Source of the DNA: Portunus trituberculatus
Lineage: Eukaryota > Arthropoda > Malacostraca > Decapoda > Portunidae
DNA length: 64,000 bases
Direction: 5' to 3'
Assembly (NCBI RefSeq): GCF_017591435.1
Contig: NC_059281.1
Span: forward strand, 14,782,402 to 14,846,401
Below are positions 40,401-62,700 of this stretch, one piece after another. The position numbers and the translations under genes were made by a program. Below the pieces are notes generated by a model. It did not search any database. It had not been told where the DNA came from and saw nothing but the letters and a program-made list of their open reading frames with translations. Within the stretch, counting starts at the first letter, position 1, and each line of letters begins with the position of its first letter.

Positions 40401-42221
40401 CCAGGCCATTCCCAGCCCAGTATTCCAGACTATTCCCACTCTCAAGACCATTCCCAGCCCAGTATTCCAGACTATTCTCACTCCCCAGACCATTCCCGGC
40501 CCAGTATTCCAGATTATTCCCACTCCCCAGACCATTCCCAGCCCAGTGTTCTGGACTATTCCCAGCCTGATATTCCAGGTTATTCCCACTCCCCAGACCA
40601 TTCCCAGCCCAGTATTCCAGACTATTCCCACCCTGATATTCCAGGTTATTCCCACTCCCCAGACCATTCCCAGCCCAGTATTCCAGACTATTCCCACCCT
40701 GATGTTCCAGACTATTCCCACTCCCCAGACCATTCCCAGCCCAGTATTCCAGACTACTCCCAGCCTGATGTTCCAGACTATTCCCACTCCCCAGACCATT
40801 CCCAGCCCAGTATTCCAGACTACTCCCAGCCTGATGTTCCAGACTATTCTCACACACCAGACCATTCCCAGCCTGATATTCCTGATTATTCCCACTCCCC
40901 AGACCATTCCCAGCCCAATATTCCAGATTATTCCCACTCCCCACACCATTCCCAGCCCTCTATCCCTGACTCCCAAACACCAAATCAGCCCCCCACACCA
41001 CACCAGTCACAAATACCAGACCCCTCCCTGCCACACCTTCCAAATCAGTCCAGAGGAACAGGCCAGTCTGACACACCTCCACATGCCACCACTCCAAGAT
41101 TCCCTTACACCTCAGACCCACTGCCAGACCATGTTATTCCAGATTATTCCAGAACACCAGACCACATTCCAGACTACCCCCTAACTCCTTATTACCCAAG
41201 TTCAGGTCAACCTCTAACACCAGACCATCACACTCCCTCTCAGTCCTCAGTCCAAAGTTCATTCCCCAGTCCCCAGCAGCATCATGGTCCTGCCTCACTG
41301 CCCATTCCAGACTACAGTCCAGCTCTGCCTCCACATTCAGACCACAGAGAAACCAATCAGCCCTCTATTCCCAGACCCTCACAAAGCGGGGTCCTTGAAG
41401 CAGCAGGTGGGGCCAGGGACAGCATGGGATCAGTACAGACAATGGCAATGGGGGTGCCCTTGGTGCCTGGTGAACCTGGCAGTTCTCAGATATTGCCCAA
41501 TGGTGAAGGTGGTCCCATACTCAATGTCATAACAATGCCAGTCAACCCAGGAATGGACACATCAGTGATGCAGCGGCGACCTGGGGCAGTCATTCAGCCA
41601 GGACAGAACATTCCAGGGGCACCTGGTTACAAAATTCCTGCTGGGTTTAGAGGTTACATCAAACTGAGAAATGTCATGCCTGCAGAGGGCAACTCCCGGC
41701 TTCAGCTGGAAGGTTTCAATGCACAAATGCGCCTCACACCACATTCATCTGCTTCAGGCATGGTTTTTGCATCTGTCAGTGGTTCGCAGGCATCACAGAG
41801 ACTCACCAGCGAAGGTGGTGTGCCGGGGGTCCACTTCACTCTGAGTGGGGGTGATCGCCGCCAACAGTACCGAGCTCATGGCCAACATCCTTCCATGCGA
41901 GGAGACCACAGGTATGCAACAGACCATCATCAGAGGGGTATTGGTCCAGCAGCAGGACATACAAGACCTTCACACAGAGGTCAGCCAGGTGCACCTTTGG
42001 AAAGTGGCTGGCAAAATGGTAGAGACAGAGCCTCAGTTTCATCCACTGCAGGTTCTTGGAACCGAAATCCAATAAGAATGCAAAGTAATTCCTGGAATGA
42101 CAGACACATTTCTCGACAGAATGAAGATCCCTGTACCTACATCACTATAGTATGCAGGGTTATGGTCGACAACCTTGGCAACAGGAGACAGTGCAGACCT
42201 TCATACAATAGGCACTGTTAA
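27036..42221 (+). CDS. Secreted PDYS-repeat protein, about 1,636 aa, four exons
   Basis: I know of no named family for this protein. Exons: 27036-27122 (phase 0 donor GTATAC), 35517-35718 (or from 35514; GTAAGT, phase 1), 37499-37774 (GTGAGT, phase 1) and 37876-42221. All phases agree, giving about 1,636 residues. Exon 1 is a signal peptide (MELMARAVLLLLLLPLLQGT) with cleavage likely after LA at residue 22. Exon 2 is poly-Gly then Pro-rich. Exon 3 is strongly basic with KKERRKK, a possible convertase site. The last exon has a charged region, then about residues 700-1225 of Pro/Asp/Tyr/Ser/His repeats, then a Gly/Arg-rich region and a C-terminal tail with four Cys. No transmembrane span is seen after the signal. 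An extracellular matrix, cuticle or adhesive role fits the composition but is inference. Exons 3 and 4 are firmer than the link to exon 1. Confidence 0.6.
27790..27880. repeat. Short interstitial TTAGG-type tract
   Basis: Several consecutive GGTTA units (27822-27839 and 27850-27868), with imperfect GGGTA variants before them. TTAGG is the ancestral arthropod telomere repeat. The tract is short and degenerate, so it is interstitial rather than a chromosome end. Confidence 0.6.
28389..28842. mobile_element. TTAA MITE with its right half tandemly triplicated
   Basis: The left end (28389) reads TTAACCCCTTGAGTA. From 28480 the right half of the element is repeated three times with a period of 121 bp (28480, 28601, 28722, ending 28842). 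Each unit ends in a variant of GTACTGAAGGGATT. Confidence 0.8.
28930..29850. repeat. 10-bp-period minisatellite interrupted by a SINE
   Basis: From about 29430 to 29846 the sequence follows a strict 10-bp period on a consensus near AGCGTGAATA. Looser forms of the same motif occupy 28930-29128. The SINE at 29132-29392 and a GT tract separate the two parts. Confidence 0.85.
29132..29392 (-). mobile_element. tRNA-derived SINE, minus orientation
   Basis: Nearly identical to the 20549 copy over about 255 bp. It ends in the same anticodon-arm position, where the GT tract begins (29389-29425). Confidence 0.8.
30180..30460. repeat. Imperfect ATCT/GTCT tetranucleotide repeat
   Basis: Runs of CTAT, CTGT and TTAT units over about 280 bp. 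Open frames through it (Ile/Tyr/Leu/Ser repeats) are artefacts. Confidence 0.85.
30684..30908 (+). CDS. Orphan exon-like frame, unassigned
   Basis: After a pyrimidine-rich stretch and GAACTCAG, a frame reads ARQTAPPQQYSNEVPIVRSY and continues through SSLDAALGDVIRKSLLL and YPRHSILPGKAKRDVARCYT to a stop at 30906. Composition is protein-like and non-repetitive. Its phase (2 bases borrowed at the start) does not fit between the 27122 and 35517 exons, so it may be an alternative terminal exon or another gene's fragment. No family recognised. Confidence 0.3.
   Translation, partial: RNSARQTAPPQQYSNEVPIVRSYCSSYGLPHVSSLDAALGDVIRKSLLLPTPHAYPRHSILPGKAKRDVARCYT
31434..31770. repeat. C-rich cluster, (CA)n and (GA)n tracts
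   Basis: CCGCCCCG-type runs at about 31434-31466, (AC)n at 31549-31586, and (GA)n at 31675-31761. No gene. Confidence 0.85.
32040..32805. mobile_element. Cluster of CGTATTCTGAAACG-type MITE ends
   Basis: Inverted and direct variants of the 12.15-kb MITE terminus occur near 32042, 32075, 32365, 32590 and 32770 (for example CAAAGCGTTTCTGAATAAGG). This suggests nested or tandem decayed copies. No coding capacity. Confidence 0.45.
32893..33660. repeat. CA, ACTG and GT repeat block
   Basis: (CA)n at 32893-32940; imperfect ACTG tetranucleotide repeat at 33165-33332; (AC)n at 33400-33455; (GT)n at 33577-33650. Confidence 0.9.
34063..35342. repeat. Dense CT/CA/CTC/GA microsatellite cluster
   Basis: (CT)n 34063-34138, (CA)n 34296-34350, (CT)n 34421-34479, (CTC)n 34590-34641, (GA)n 34804-34838, (CT)n 35021-35048, (GA)n 35154-35221 and (GA)n 35287-35341. 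No coding sequence seen between them. Confidence 0.93.
35517..35718 (+). CDS. Poly-Gly / Pro-rich exon of the PDYS-repeat gene
   Basis: A (GGA)n microsatellite at about 35533-35572 encodes about 14 Gly, followed by QLAAGWSGDRPVRKVFAPAP and then Pro runs encoded by CCA repeats. Acceptors CCCCAG|CAG and CAGCAG|GAA are both phase 0. The donor is GGCAG|GTAAGT. Both flanking phases fit the signal-peptide exon and the 37499 exon. Confidence 0.6.
35934..36139. mobile_element. TTAA MITE, best-preserved copy
   Basis: 206 bp, beginning TTAACCCCTTCAATACTGGG and ending GTACTGAAGGGGTTAA. The inverted termini and flanking TTAA are intact. It lies in intron 2 of the PDYS-repeat gene. Confidence 0.75.
36470..36702. 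mobile_element. TTAA MITE copy in opposite orientation
   Basis: It starts TTAACCCCTTCAGTAC at 36470 and ends in a decayed GTACTGAAGGAGCTCAA. The body is the reverse complement of the 35934 copy, separated from it by about 330 bp. Confidence 0.7.
37410..37466. repeat. (GT)n microsatellite
   Basis: Pure GT tract of about 56 bp just upstream of the 37499 splice acceptor. Confidence 0.96.
37499..37774 (+). CDS. Basic exon of the PDYS-repeat gene
   Basis: The acceptor TGCCTCTTCTATACCCAG follows a GT microsatellite. The frame reads VHAGRTKHSITYHSRRLHAP and ends near ARPAGVGDTARASY at a GTGAGT donor in phase 1. It is very rich in Arg/Lys (NRRHKKERRKK). The phase fits both neighbouring exons. Confidence 0.65.
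37876..42221 (+). CDS. Last exon of the PDYS-repeat protein
   Basis: A single open exon of 4,346 bp follows a good TTTGCAG acceptor. It carries in order: an Arg/His/Asp-rich region with RHDAREDRGEKSRGQSRRRH (about 38107-38190), an acidic-polar stretch, a Tyr/Asp segment (FDYPTDYRTTIDYDSPYLDL, about 39156-39220), the PDYS repeat block, a region with IPGAPGYKIPAGFRGYIKLR (about 41616-41675), and a tail beginning CTYITIVC and ending RQCRPSYNRHC. The repeat-free C-terminal third is not low-complexity and may be a folded domain; its family is not recognised. Likely polyadenylation lies among A-rich AATAAA-like sequences near 42600. Confidence 0.82.
39405..40985 (+). repeat. Coding tandem repeat, 42-bp unit encoding SQPSIPDYSHSPDH
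   Basis: About 1.58 kb of in-frame repeats. The dominant unit is 14 residues, with shorter 9-residue variants (SQPDIPDYS). I counted about 35 PDYS motifs, alternating with PDHS. Units in the middle (40200-40850) are nearly identical in DNA, implying recent expansion or gene conversion; those at the left edge are more varied. The unit length is a multiple of three and lacks stops, so long spurious frames exist on both strands. Confidence 0.95.
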
Positions 42222-42569
42222 CAACCTACCATCTCCACAAATACTGAACAGTTACAGCATCCATCATCAAGCATCAACTCTTACAGAATAACTTATATTG
42301 TTGTCAATTCACTGATTAACAATTTTCAGATGTCATTTGCTCACTTGAAACTGTAAATCCCAAACCTTAATCCTTTATTCAACAGCTGCTCTATGATGAA
42401 TGCTGACTGACTCATGCCAGCAACAGCATAAGAGCATATCTTGGTCCATGTTTGAAACAGACAAACATTTCTCTACAATGCCCATATGTACAAGGCATGC
42501 ATGTGTTACTTTAAGTTACATTTGCAAACCTGATAGATGGACAAAGAAAACTCGGTAGTTCTTCCACCC

Positions 42570-42610
<41 letters not shown>

Positions 42611-42773
42611 AATAAAATAATAAAAAACTCACAAAATTGACCATGCTTTCCTTTTCCCAAGTACTGCATATATGAAAATATCATAAACTTACTAACTCAT
42701 GAAAAAAAATCAATATATACATACACAAACATGTAAGTGAAATAGTATAATACTACTTGAAAAAAAATAGCAC
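42222..42773. other. 3' flank of the PDYS-repeat gene
   Basis: Probable 3' UTR followed by (AT)n at about 42575-42602 and AAAATAAAATAAAATAA sequence containing AATAAA-like signals. No other feature seen before the tandem array begins. Confidence 0.5.
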
Positions 42774-54976
<12,203 letters not shown>

Positions 54977-55396
54977 GCATTTGGATCTGAAACAATCAGT
55001 TAATTCCACCCATAAATCATTTCAGGTCATAAACTATCTAATTATAACTATAGTCTAGACTCTAGACAGCCCAAAAGAACATGAAACAAAAAGAAGCTAT
55101 TACCCAAACACAGTTTCAGCTTCTGTACAAAAGCATAGCACTCTATCATGTCCACCAGCAACTTCTCTTTAAAATTATCCAACAACAAGTCCTCACTGCC
55201 TCTGTGCTAATAAGCTCATAATTTATATAAATCTAACTTAACCTAACCTATCCCCCATTATGGACACTAATCTAGGTATCAATTTACTCTCACACCAACA
55301 GCAACATAGTCTGTGGGTCACTTTTTCAGGTAGGTGAGATTGGCGGAGGATGAGGTAAAAAAAAAAATAAATAAATAAAATAAAATAAATAGATAA

Positions 55397-55470
<74 letters not shown>

Positions 55471-55923
55471 TGTAAACAAAAGTGACGGAAAAGTTTTTTT
55501 CTTTTTTCTTTTTTGTTTTATTGTTGTGTTTTCTAGGCTCTATTCCACCAGTAAATGGTGCTCTACAGGGCCTCATACAAAATTATATATACATAGTTGT
55601 CCTAAATCCATACAAATGAAAATAAAAATATATATACTAATAAATAGAACTTAACTTAACCTAAGGTCTTAAAAACTACATTGCACCTTATAATAATAAT
55701 CACAGAGAAATCCTCTTCTTAACAAAAAAGATAACAAGTCCATCCATCACTGCATGAGACATGTAAATAAATGTATAGACATAGACATATGAAAAACATA
55801 ATATAAAAAATATACAAATCAGATCCATTTATCCAAATAAGAAATGAAAATATAAGTGGCTAAAGAAATGAAATTGAACATATGAAAAGTAAACACAATA
55901 ACCATATAAATCATCATCGCCCA

Positions 55924-56247
55924 TTACAATGCAGAACGTTCAGTGATGCACATCTCCTCCACGTCATAACATTCTCTGAATATAAATGTTTTTAGCCTTT
56001 TCTTAAAAACTACAACATTCTCACTGCACTTTATATCATTAGGCATTGTATAACCTTGGAGCACTGTACTGAAATGTTCTTGCACCAATCCCAGAATTAC
56101 ATCTGGGATTGGTTCAAACAGTCTGTTTACATCATGTGCATGTCTCACAACTACAATGGCATTATTCTCAAATTTTTCCAGTAGGTCTCTCAAATAGTGG
56201 TTTACCAGTTTAACAGCTTGATAAGTCAGGACACAAATTTTGCCCAT
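55924..56247 (-). mobile_element. Degraded LINE reverse-transcriptase tail
   Basis: The minus-strand frame contains PNDIKCSENVVVFKKRLKTF, a typical ending of LINE/CR1-like proteins (LP..IK...S...FK..LK). The residues before it look frameshifted relative to the usual Y.GP..WN block. Truncated and non-functional. Confidence 0.5.
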
Positions 56248-56341
56248 TTATATTTTACATTCACCTCAAGATACACCAGCAAGCAGTTAGGTATGTCACA
56301 GTTCCTTTAAATGAATTTTATAAAATTATTCCACACACACA

Positions 56342-56634
56342 CGCCCGGTAGCTCAGTGGTCAGTGGCTTCACAAGCCAGAGGACCGGGGTTCGATTCCCC
56401 GGCCGGGTGGAGATATTTGGGTGTGTCTCCTTTCACGTGTAGGTGCTGTTCACCTAGCAGTGAGTAGGTACGGGATGTAAATCGAGGAGTTGTGACCTTG
56501 TTGTCCCGGTGTGTGGTGTGTGCCTGGTCTCAGGCCTATCCGAAGATCGGAAATAATGAGCCCTGAGCTCGTTCCGTAGGGTAACGTCTGGCTGTCTCGT
56601 CAGAGACTGCAGCAGATCAAACAGTGAAACACAC
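56342..56634 (+). mobile_element. tRNA-derived SINE with intact head
   Basis: Full copy in plus orientation. The head (56342-56410) shows an A box (TAGCTCAGTGGTCAGTGG), an anticodon arm TGGC-TTCACAA-GCCA with CAC at the anticodon position (Val-like) and a B box GGTTCGATTCC. The body extends to CAAACAGTGAAACACACAC. The other window copies are missing the 5' half of this head. Confidence 0.85.
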
Positions 56635-56842
56635 ACAAGACTATTCCTGCAGACAAATGGAAATCACAAGACCATTCTACCCGGACCGCCACCGGCTGTA
56701 TTCTCTATGTTGATCTATTTGGTTGAATTTCATCACGATACATAAAGTCAAGGTTTAAATAACGATCGGTGCACACCCTCACAATGCACACAATCACTAA
56801 CCTTCATTGGGCTACCGGGTATGTAGAAAAAGCCTAACATAC

Positions 56843-56997
56843 TTTGTATTGTGTGCCACCACCTCCAACGCGGCCGCTAGATGGGTGTCCCACGTGCTCT
56901 TGTGCAGCCACAGCGTAGCCTCCAGACCTCGTTTTGTCTGGTCTGGGCAGTCTGGCAACTTTATCTTATCCACATTGCGAGCATCACTCTGATAAAT
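56843..56997 (-). CDS. Orphan internal exon, minus strand
   Basis: A strong acceptor (TTATTTCTTTTTTTGAG, or the following TTATCAG giving a start at 56988) precedes a frame reading SDARNVDKIKLPDCPDQTKR, then GLEATLWLHKSTWDTHLAAA and LEVVAHNTK, ending at a GTATGT donor. Composition is clearly protein-like. Reading on past the donor reaches a stop at about 56812. I do not recognise the family. It may belong to a gene between the E2F gene and the array, but no flanking exon could be joined with confidence. Confidence 0.45.
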
Positions 56998-56999
56998 CT

Positions 57000-57165
57000 C
57001 AAAAAAAGAAATAACCAACGAAATAAAACGAAATCTTAATTACTTTGCTTATAAATGGTATGTATAAAATCAAATTATAAAGTAACTATATGTTTTTTAG
57101 TTTATACTTCCTTCCTCAAGGCCATCGTCATCCGAAATATAAAATTATAAAATCCGCAAAATGTA

Positions 57166-57233
<68 letters not shown>

Positions 57234-59747
57234 CACACACACACTTTTTACTTATTAGGTGGTATACTCATTTAAGTTATCCTTATCCTTTCACCATTGT
57301 CCGGTTCACGCCCTTGCATTAGTGTTGCTATACTGTCCTCACTTGTCAATAATAGATAATTATATTAAAGACATCCACATGCTAGTGTTGCCTCTTCATG
57401 GCAGTGCTTCATTTTCCAGCTCGCACAAATTTGCAAAGGATGTCAGTAACTTCTAAGGCAAACTCACAGTGTGACATTTGTTAAAGCCAAGGAATATACA
57501 GAGTCCTTAGTTAAAGCTGACCAGTTATGATGCCTGGTGGCGAGTGAGACTGATGAGTGAGGACTGTGAGCACCAAACAGCTGAGGTCATGGCGCTGTCA
57601 GGGTAGATAGTTTGGGAGATTGAAGTGTTATAAAGAAAAAAAAAAAGTCAACATTTTCTTCAGATTTATGTGTAAAACATCTATTGGTACAGGAAAATGC
57701 ATACAAACACCTGCCACTTGTGGAGGCCATCAACAGCTCAGCTTGGTGCATGCCTCCCGGACTTGCAACATTCAGTGCAGGCCTGGCTCAAGGAGTGATT
57801 CACCTCCAGGGGACACTGCCACCCACTACCCACACGACTCTGCCTTGACTTGCAACCTTAACCCCATATATTATATAAATAATCTTATACTTTCTACAAA
57901 TTTACAGCTTTTTTCATTGCACAAAAGTATACCAAGAAAATATCTCAAATGATTCCATCAATCCAATGTATGCCTAAATTGCCTTGCATGTGCACCAGTG
58001 TTCATTTCAAACTAAATGTAACAAGTATGCTCTTTTACACATGTGAGTATCAACCAGAGCATCAGTCATTACAGTTACAGTGCTGTCCATGTAGTCATCT
58101 TGAAAACAATGATAGATTTCCTGTCAAACTAAACAAAAATTTCAGTCTTAAAAGCAGGAAGTGAGTCATGAGTGAAGGTTCAGATAGCTGACTATGCCAT
58201 ACAAGAACACTTACAGATGATTCACATGGACGAAGCAATGTAACACCCAAGCCATTCACCTCGTCAATGTCCACACAACATCCTCACTCAACAGTGATTC
58301 AATAACAAATACAGGCCCAATAAACAGATAAAGTTAAATATTTATGATTCTACATCACAGAAATGTAACTCAGCTAAAGTTTTCAGCTTACTAACTTTTT
58401 TCATTCACCATATTAGAACATTTTGTTTGTCACCAGTCTTGGCCAAACCTTGCATAATTTGCATTCAACTTCATGTTCTCCCTCTCTCATTACTGATGAC
58501 AGACACAAACTTAATAGCTCACATACTTAAACATTACTCAGACAGACAGACTACAGGAACACTGTTTTCCTGATTTCACTTCTCAATCTATTGCTCAACA
58601 TTTCCCCATTCATTACTGAAATATTAAGTCCACTCTTCAATAATGTTTTTAATGCATTATAATGTGTAATAGAAGTTGTTACTTCCCACATGGACTGTGA
58701 TATGCACTATGCATGACTGGCATTTCTGCAATCCCTGAAGCCCCATTTGATGTGCTGTTCTGCACATATCTTGGTGCCCTTAATACACACCAATGATAAC
58801 AAAATGATTGTAATACTGTAATGAGGAGACACTCAGGTACTCAGGTGTACCGTGTTAAAAATGATATGTCAATGACTAATAGAGGTATAAAAATATGGTT
58901 AGTTATTTTATCATAAACATATACTGTATATAAACATATATATCTTTCCTTACTTTACCTGAAATATAATATTCATAGCTTTTCATCCAACACCAGATAT
59001 TTAACTACCAGGCACCACTATTTTGTAACATATTACATGATGCTACAGAATTCAACAATTCTGTTCATGAGCATAAGCAACACCAGATATTTAACTACCA
59101 GACACCATTGTTTTGTAACACATTACATGATGCTACAGAATTCAACAATTCTGTTCATGAGCATAAGCAACATGTGATCAATACTAGATTAAAGATATTA
59201 TTAACAACAAAATGTTAACAATATTAAAAACAAAGAAGATATATTCCATGCTGCTGCTTCCAAGCTTAAATATGAAGCATTTACATGTACATAAAATGAC
59301 TTAGTTAATACTCCGTACCCAATTCCAGCATGCATATCACACTTCAAAAATACATTTTGGAAAAAATATTCAACAAATATTTTCAAGTTTGTCTCACTCT
59401 TCAAACAATGACTTACAGTAACTTAATTTTACCTTTTCCAATGTAATCCCTCATACATAACAATGGTGCTTCAATAGATTACAGACTAAAAACAATTTAA
59501 CTTATGAATCCTGCTGCTGAGGTGATGAGACAGAAGTCCTCCCTTCAAAGTAGTCTGTGTGACACTGGGAAAAGTGTATTAGCTGCAGGCAACTGACTCA
59601 GACTACAGGATTCTTTCTTGAATTCAGCAGCTGGTTTTCCTAGGAAGTCCTCAGAGCTGTTGAGAGCACACAATCTATTATCTTTATTCAGATATAATAA
59701 TTTTTGATCATGTAAAGATTCCACATTTTTAATTGTCATGAACACTA
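57000..59747. other. AT-rich interval downstream of the E2F gene
   Basis: It contains an (AT)n tract at 57172-57229 and a 90-bp tandem duplication at 58988-59167. A short open frame at 59545-59656 could be an alternative E2F last exon. Otherwise no coding sequence is seen; part is probably the E2F 3' UTR. Confidence 0.6.
58988..59167. repeat. 90-bp tandem duplication
   Basis: Two adjacent copies (58988-59077, 59078-59167) beginning CAACACCAGATATTTAACTA, differing at only a few bases. Confidence 0.92.
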
Positions 59748-62700
59748 TCAATTAATTTCTCCTTGTGAAAAAATAATATTATAAGTGCCTACCACTTTAC
59801 TCAAGGCTCCATCTTGACTAGTATTCCCATTCAACAAGCCTTTGGGACGTGTGAACCTGAAACAGTCCCCAAAGATCTCCTCCAGCTCACTGTCTGTGCT
59901 TGATGCATCAGATGATGGCTGCCACTCAACTCTGAAAATAATTTATTGATTGTTATTCTGGATCTAAATATGTACAATAGTGAAGTCATATTTTTCTTTC
60001 ACCTTAGAGTAGCTAAAGTGGTGGGAATGTATAAGTGCATTCTTACCTCGCTGGTTCCCTGGAAGTAAGACAGTTGGAGGCCGGCAACTGCCCACTGAGT
60101 ACCTGGTGACCTGCAGGACCATCCATTCCACTGGAGGGCATGCTGGTGCTGTCTGTCCAGGTGTACAGTATAGGTGGCTTAGAGGTGGAGTCACATTCAG
60201 TAGGTAAGGTGGATCTTTCCCCAGTAACAGGAGACGTCATATTCTTCGGTACAGCTGATGAAGTAACAGGTGCATGACTACCAGAAATAGTGTACACTGC
60301 ATAGGAACTTAACTTATGTTCATGTTCAGAGACATGACAAACTCCTTCTGCTGCTTGAGAATGGCTGGGTGGTAGGTGAGGATTGACATCATTCCTGACA
60401 GGCACCTGCTGAAGGGTTCCACCTGCCTGCCAGATGAATCGTTTTGCTGATGGCATATGTGGACTCTGTGCTTGGCTGGCAGGGATGACACTAAAGATTT
60501 TTGGAGGTTCTCGTAGATGCTTCATTCCTCCTCCCATGTTTGTGACAACTCTAATGACTGAAGGGGAAGCACCTTGTGGCTCTTTAGGTGGCACCACAGG
60601 CACCCCAGAGGATTCCTGAGGCCAATTTTTCAATATGATCTTGCTGTTTGACTGAGGAGTGGCCACATAAGTCATGCCTCTGTTGATCCCAGGTGTGAGC
60701 ATTGCTGCATTTGTTTGTTGTTCATGCTGGAAAATATAAACTTATTAAATGTGTGTACAAATACAAAACACTGAAGCAAGTGACAATTGTAAGAACTGTA
60801 CTTGTTCCAGCCAAAGATAAAAAAAATAAAATAAAATAAAAAAAAAATAAGGATAAGCATATGTTCTTACATACAATATGACACTAAAAACAAAGGGTGA
60901 CAAAAAGTGTGCTTAAATGTATAAGGAAAAGTGTATGAGAATTTTGAAGTTAAAAGACTTTTCCTGCATTCAGTCTCTAAAGAAGTTGGTGGTGAATACC
61001 TTAATGATGTGAGTGGGTGACTGCACCTGGGCTATAGTTCTTCCAGTATTGACTCTTGTGGTACTTGGAATTTTCTGAACGACGTTGAATGGCATGATAG
61101 AACAAGCATCCTTGCCATCTTCTTCATCAGATTTCTTGAAGGTGAGAGCCACAGGGATCTTGGTACGTGGCTTCTGATTCAGGATGGTGGCAAGAATTGG
61201 TGCCGACGCTGAGCAAGATGGTACAAAGCCACGGTTCTGGGTGATTATATTGTCATCCTGTAGCTGTAACAGGCATGGGAACATACAGTACATAGTCTGA
61301 TATCTTAAGTTTCATTCCCCTAACTTCATTTACAACTTTAACATACTAGAGACAAACACCGAAGAAAATAAAATATGATAGGAATCAATTAATACATTTC
61401 TTTAAGTGTTACTATTCTTTAGATATCAGTACTTCCTTAAGCATATATGCCATAGAATGTAATAAAACACCAAACTGCAAGTAGACTGTTTCAACCATAA
61501 GCAATAATAACACTTTGATTACATTACTTACATTTCTGGTTCTCAAAGGAATGGATCCTATAATGATCGGAGCCTTCAGTTGCTGCTGATGCTGCTGCTG
61601 CTGTTGCTGCTGTTGTTGTTGTTGTTGTTCCTGCTGCTGCTGCTGTTCTTTCTGTAGTAATTTTTCCCGTTCCACCTCAGCTACCTGTACAGGATTTAGA
61701 GACTAATGCACCACCTTTCTTTTCAATAGCATCTTCTTAGTAAAAAAATAACTTAGAAACTCTTTTAACACAATACATTACATAAATAGACAAAATGGCA
61801 AAAAGTAAAGTTAAGTCAGGTAATGTCAGATGGAAAAGAATCTTGGTTTATATGTTACAATTCTGCATTTATGAATTTGATTAAAGATAAGATTATTTAA
61901 TTCATAAGTAGGGGAGTCAATAAGACAATCCCTCTCCACCAGAGACTGACAGGGCTAAGAGTGTGCATGAGTATTCGGTGTTTTGTCTGAGCTACAACAT
62001 TTTGCATTGCAAGCCTGGTATAGTGATAAATAGATTACCTACACCTTCCTTCTCTCTCACCTGACAGATCTCATGCAAGGACGGGTGGCGGATGAACTTG
62101 CGACTCTGCTTCCCTGCAGTGATGTCCTCACTGCGAGTTCTCTGAAGTTTAGTTCGCTTGGCAGCTACTTGGCACAAGAAAATTAACACTTTACATTTCC
62201 TTCTCTGAAAAATTACTAAACCTTTCTATGTCTTTTTATAACCTTCACAATTATCTCAATTTTAATGAGGAAGGAAACAAGCAGAAAATATCACAAAATG
62301 GAAAAAACATAGTCTTTCGACATAAAATATTTAAATCTCTCTTTATTAACTTTAGTATTAACACATGCAACACAAATTAATGACTTGTTAGCACCACATA
62401 ATTATTAGGCTACCTATAACAAAAGAAAAATAACACTCATTTGGAATGCCTGACAATACTTTTTTTACTCATCTAGGAACAATTTCTGAACATAAAGAAA
62501 CCCATTCACAAACCTCAAATCCCCAGGTCCCAGCATTACTTGCCTGGAATGGTTGAAGCAGAGAAGTCTGTGGAGAGCTTGCGTGGGCGTCCTCTCTTCT
62601 GTGTTGGCGGAGGAGCAGCGGACGGAGTCACATCATGGTCACCGGGGCAGCTTATGTTCTCCTTGCCTCCACTGTCCCCAGACAACAAGAAGGAAGGAAG

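Larger units (their letters stand above)
54977..56842. other. Interval with AT tract, LINE tail and SINE
   Basis: It contains (AT)n at about 55401-55469, A-rich AAATAAATAAA runs, a LINE-like tail (55924-56247) and a SINE (56342-56634). No other coding sequence is supported. Confidence 0.7.

Noticed and set aside
40126..41003. Long minus-strand frames (272 and 283 codons, rich in Gly/Leu/Asn/Tyr/Trp) opposite the PDYS repeats
   Set aside because: The 42-bp unit is a multiple of three without stops in several frames, so these are mirror frames of the coding repeat. No start context or splice support.
39343..41184. Plus-strand alternative frames rich in Ile/Pro/Thr over the same repeats
   Set aside because: Same cause: shifted reading of the repeat unit.
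56342..56410. A functional tRNA-Val gene
   Set aside because: The arms are recognisable, but the sequence continues into a dispersed SINE body with other copies in the window, so it is a SINE head.
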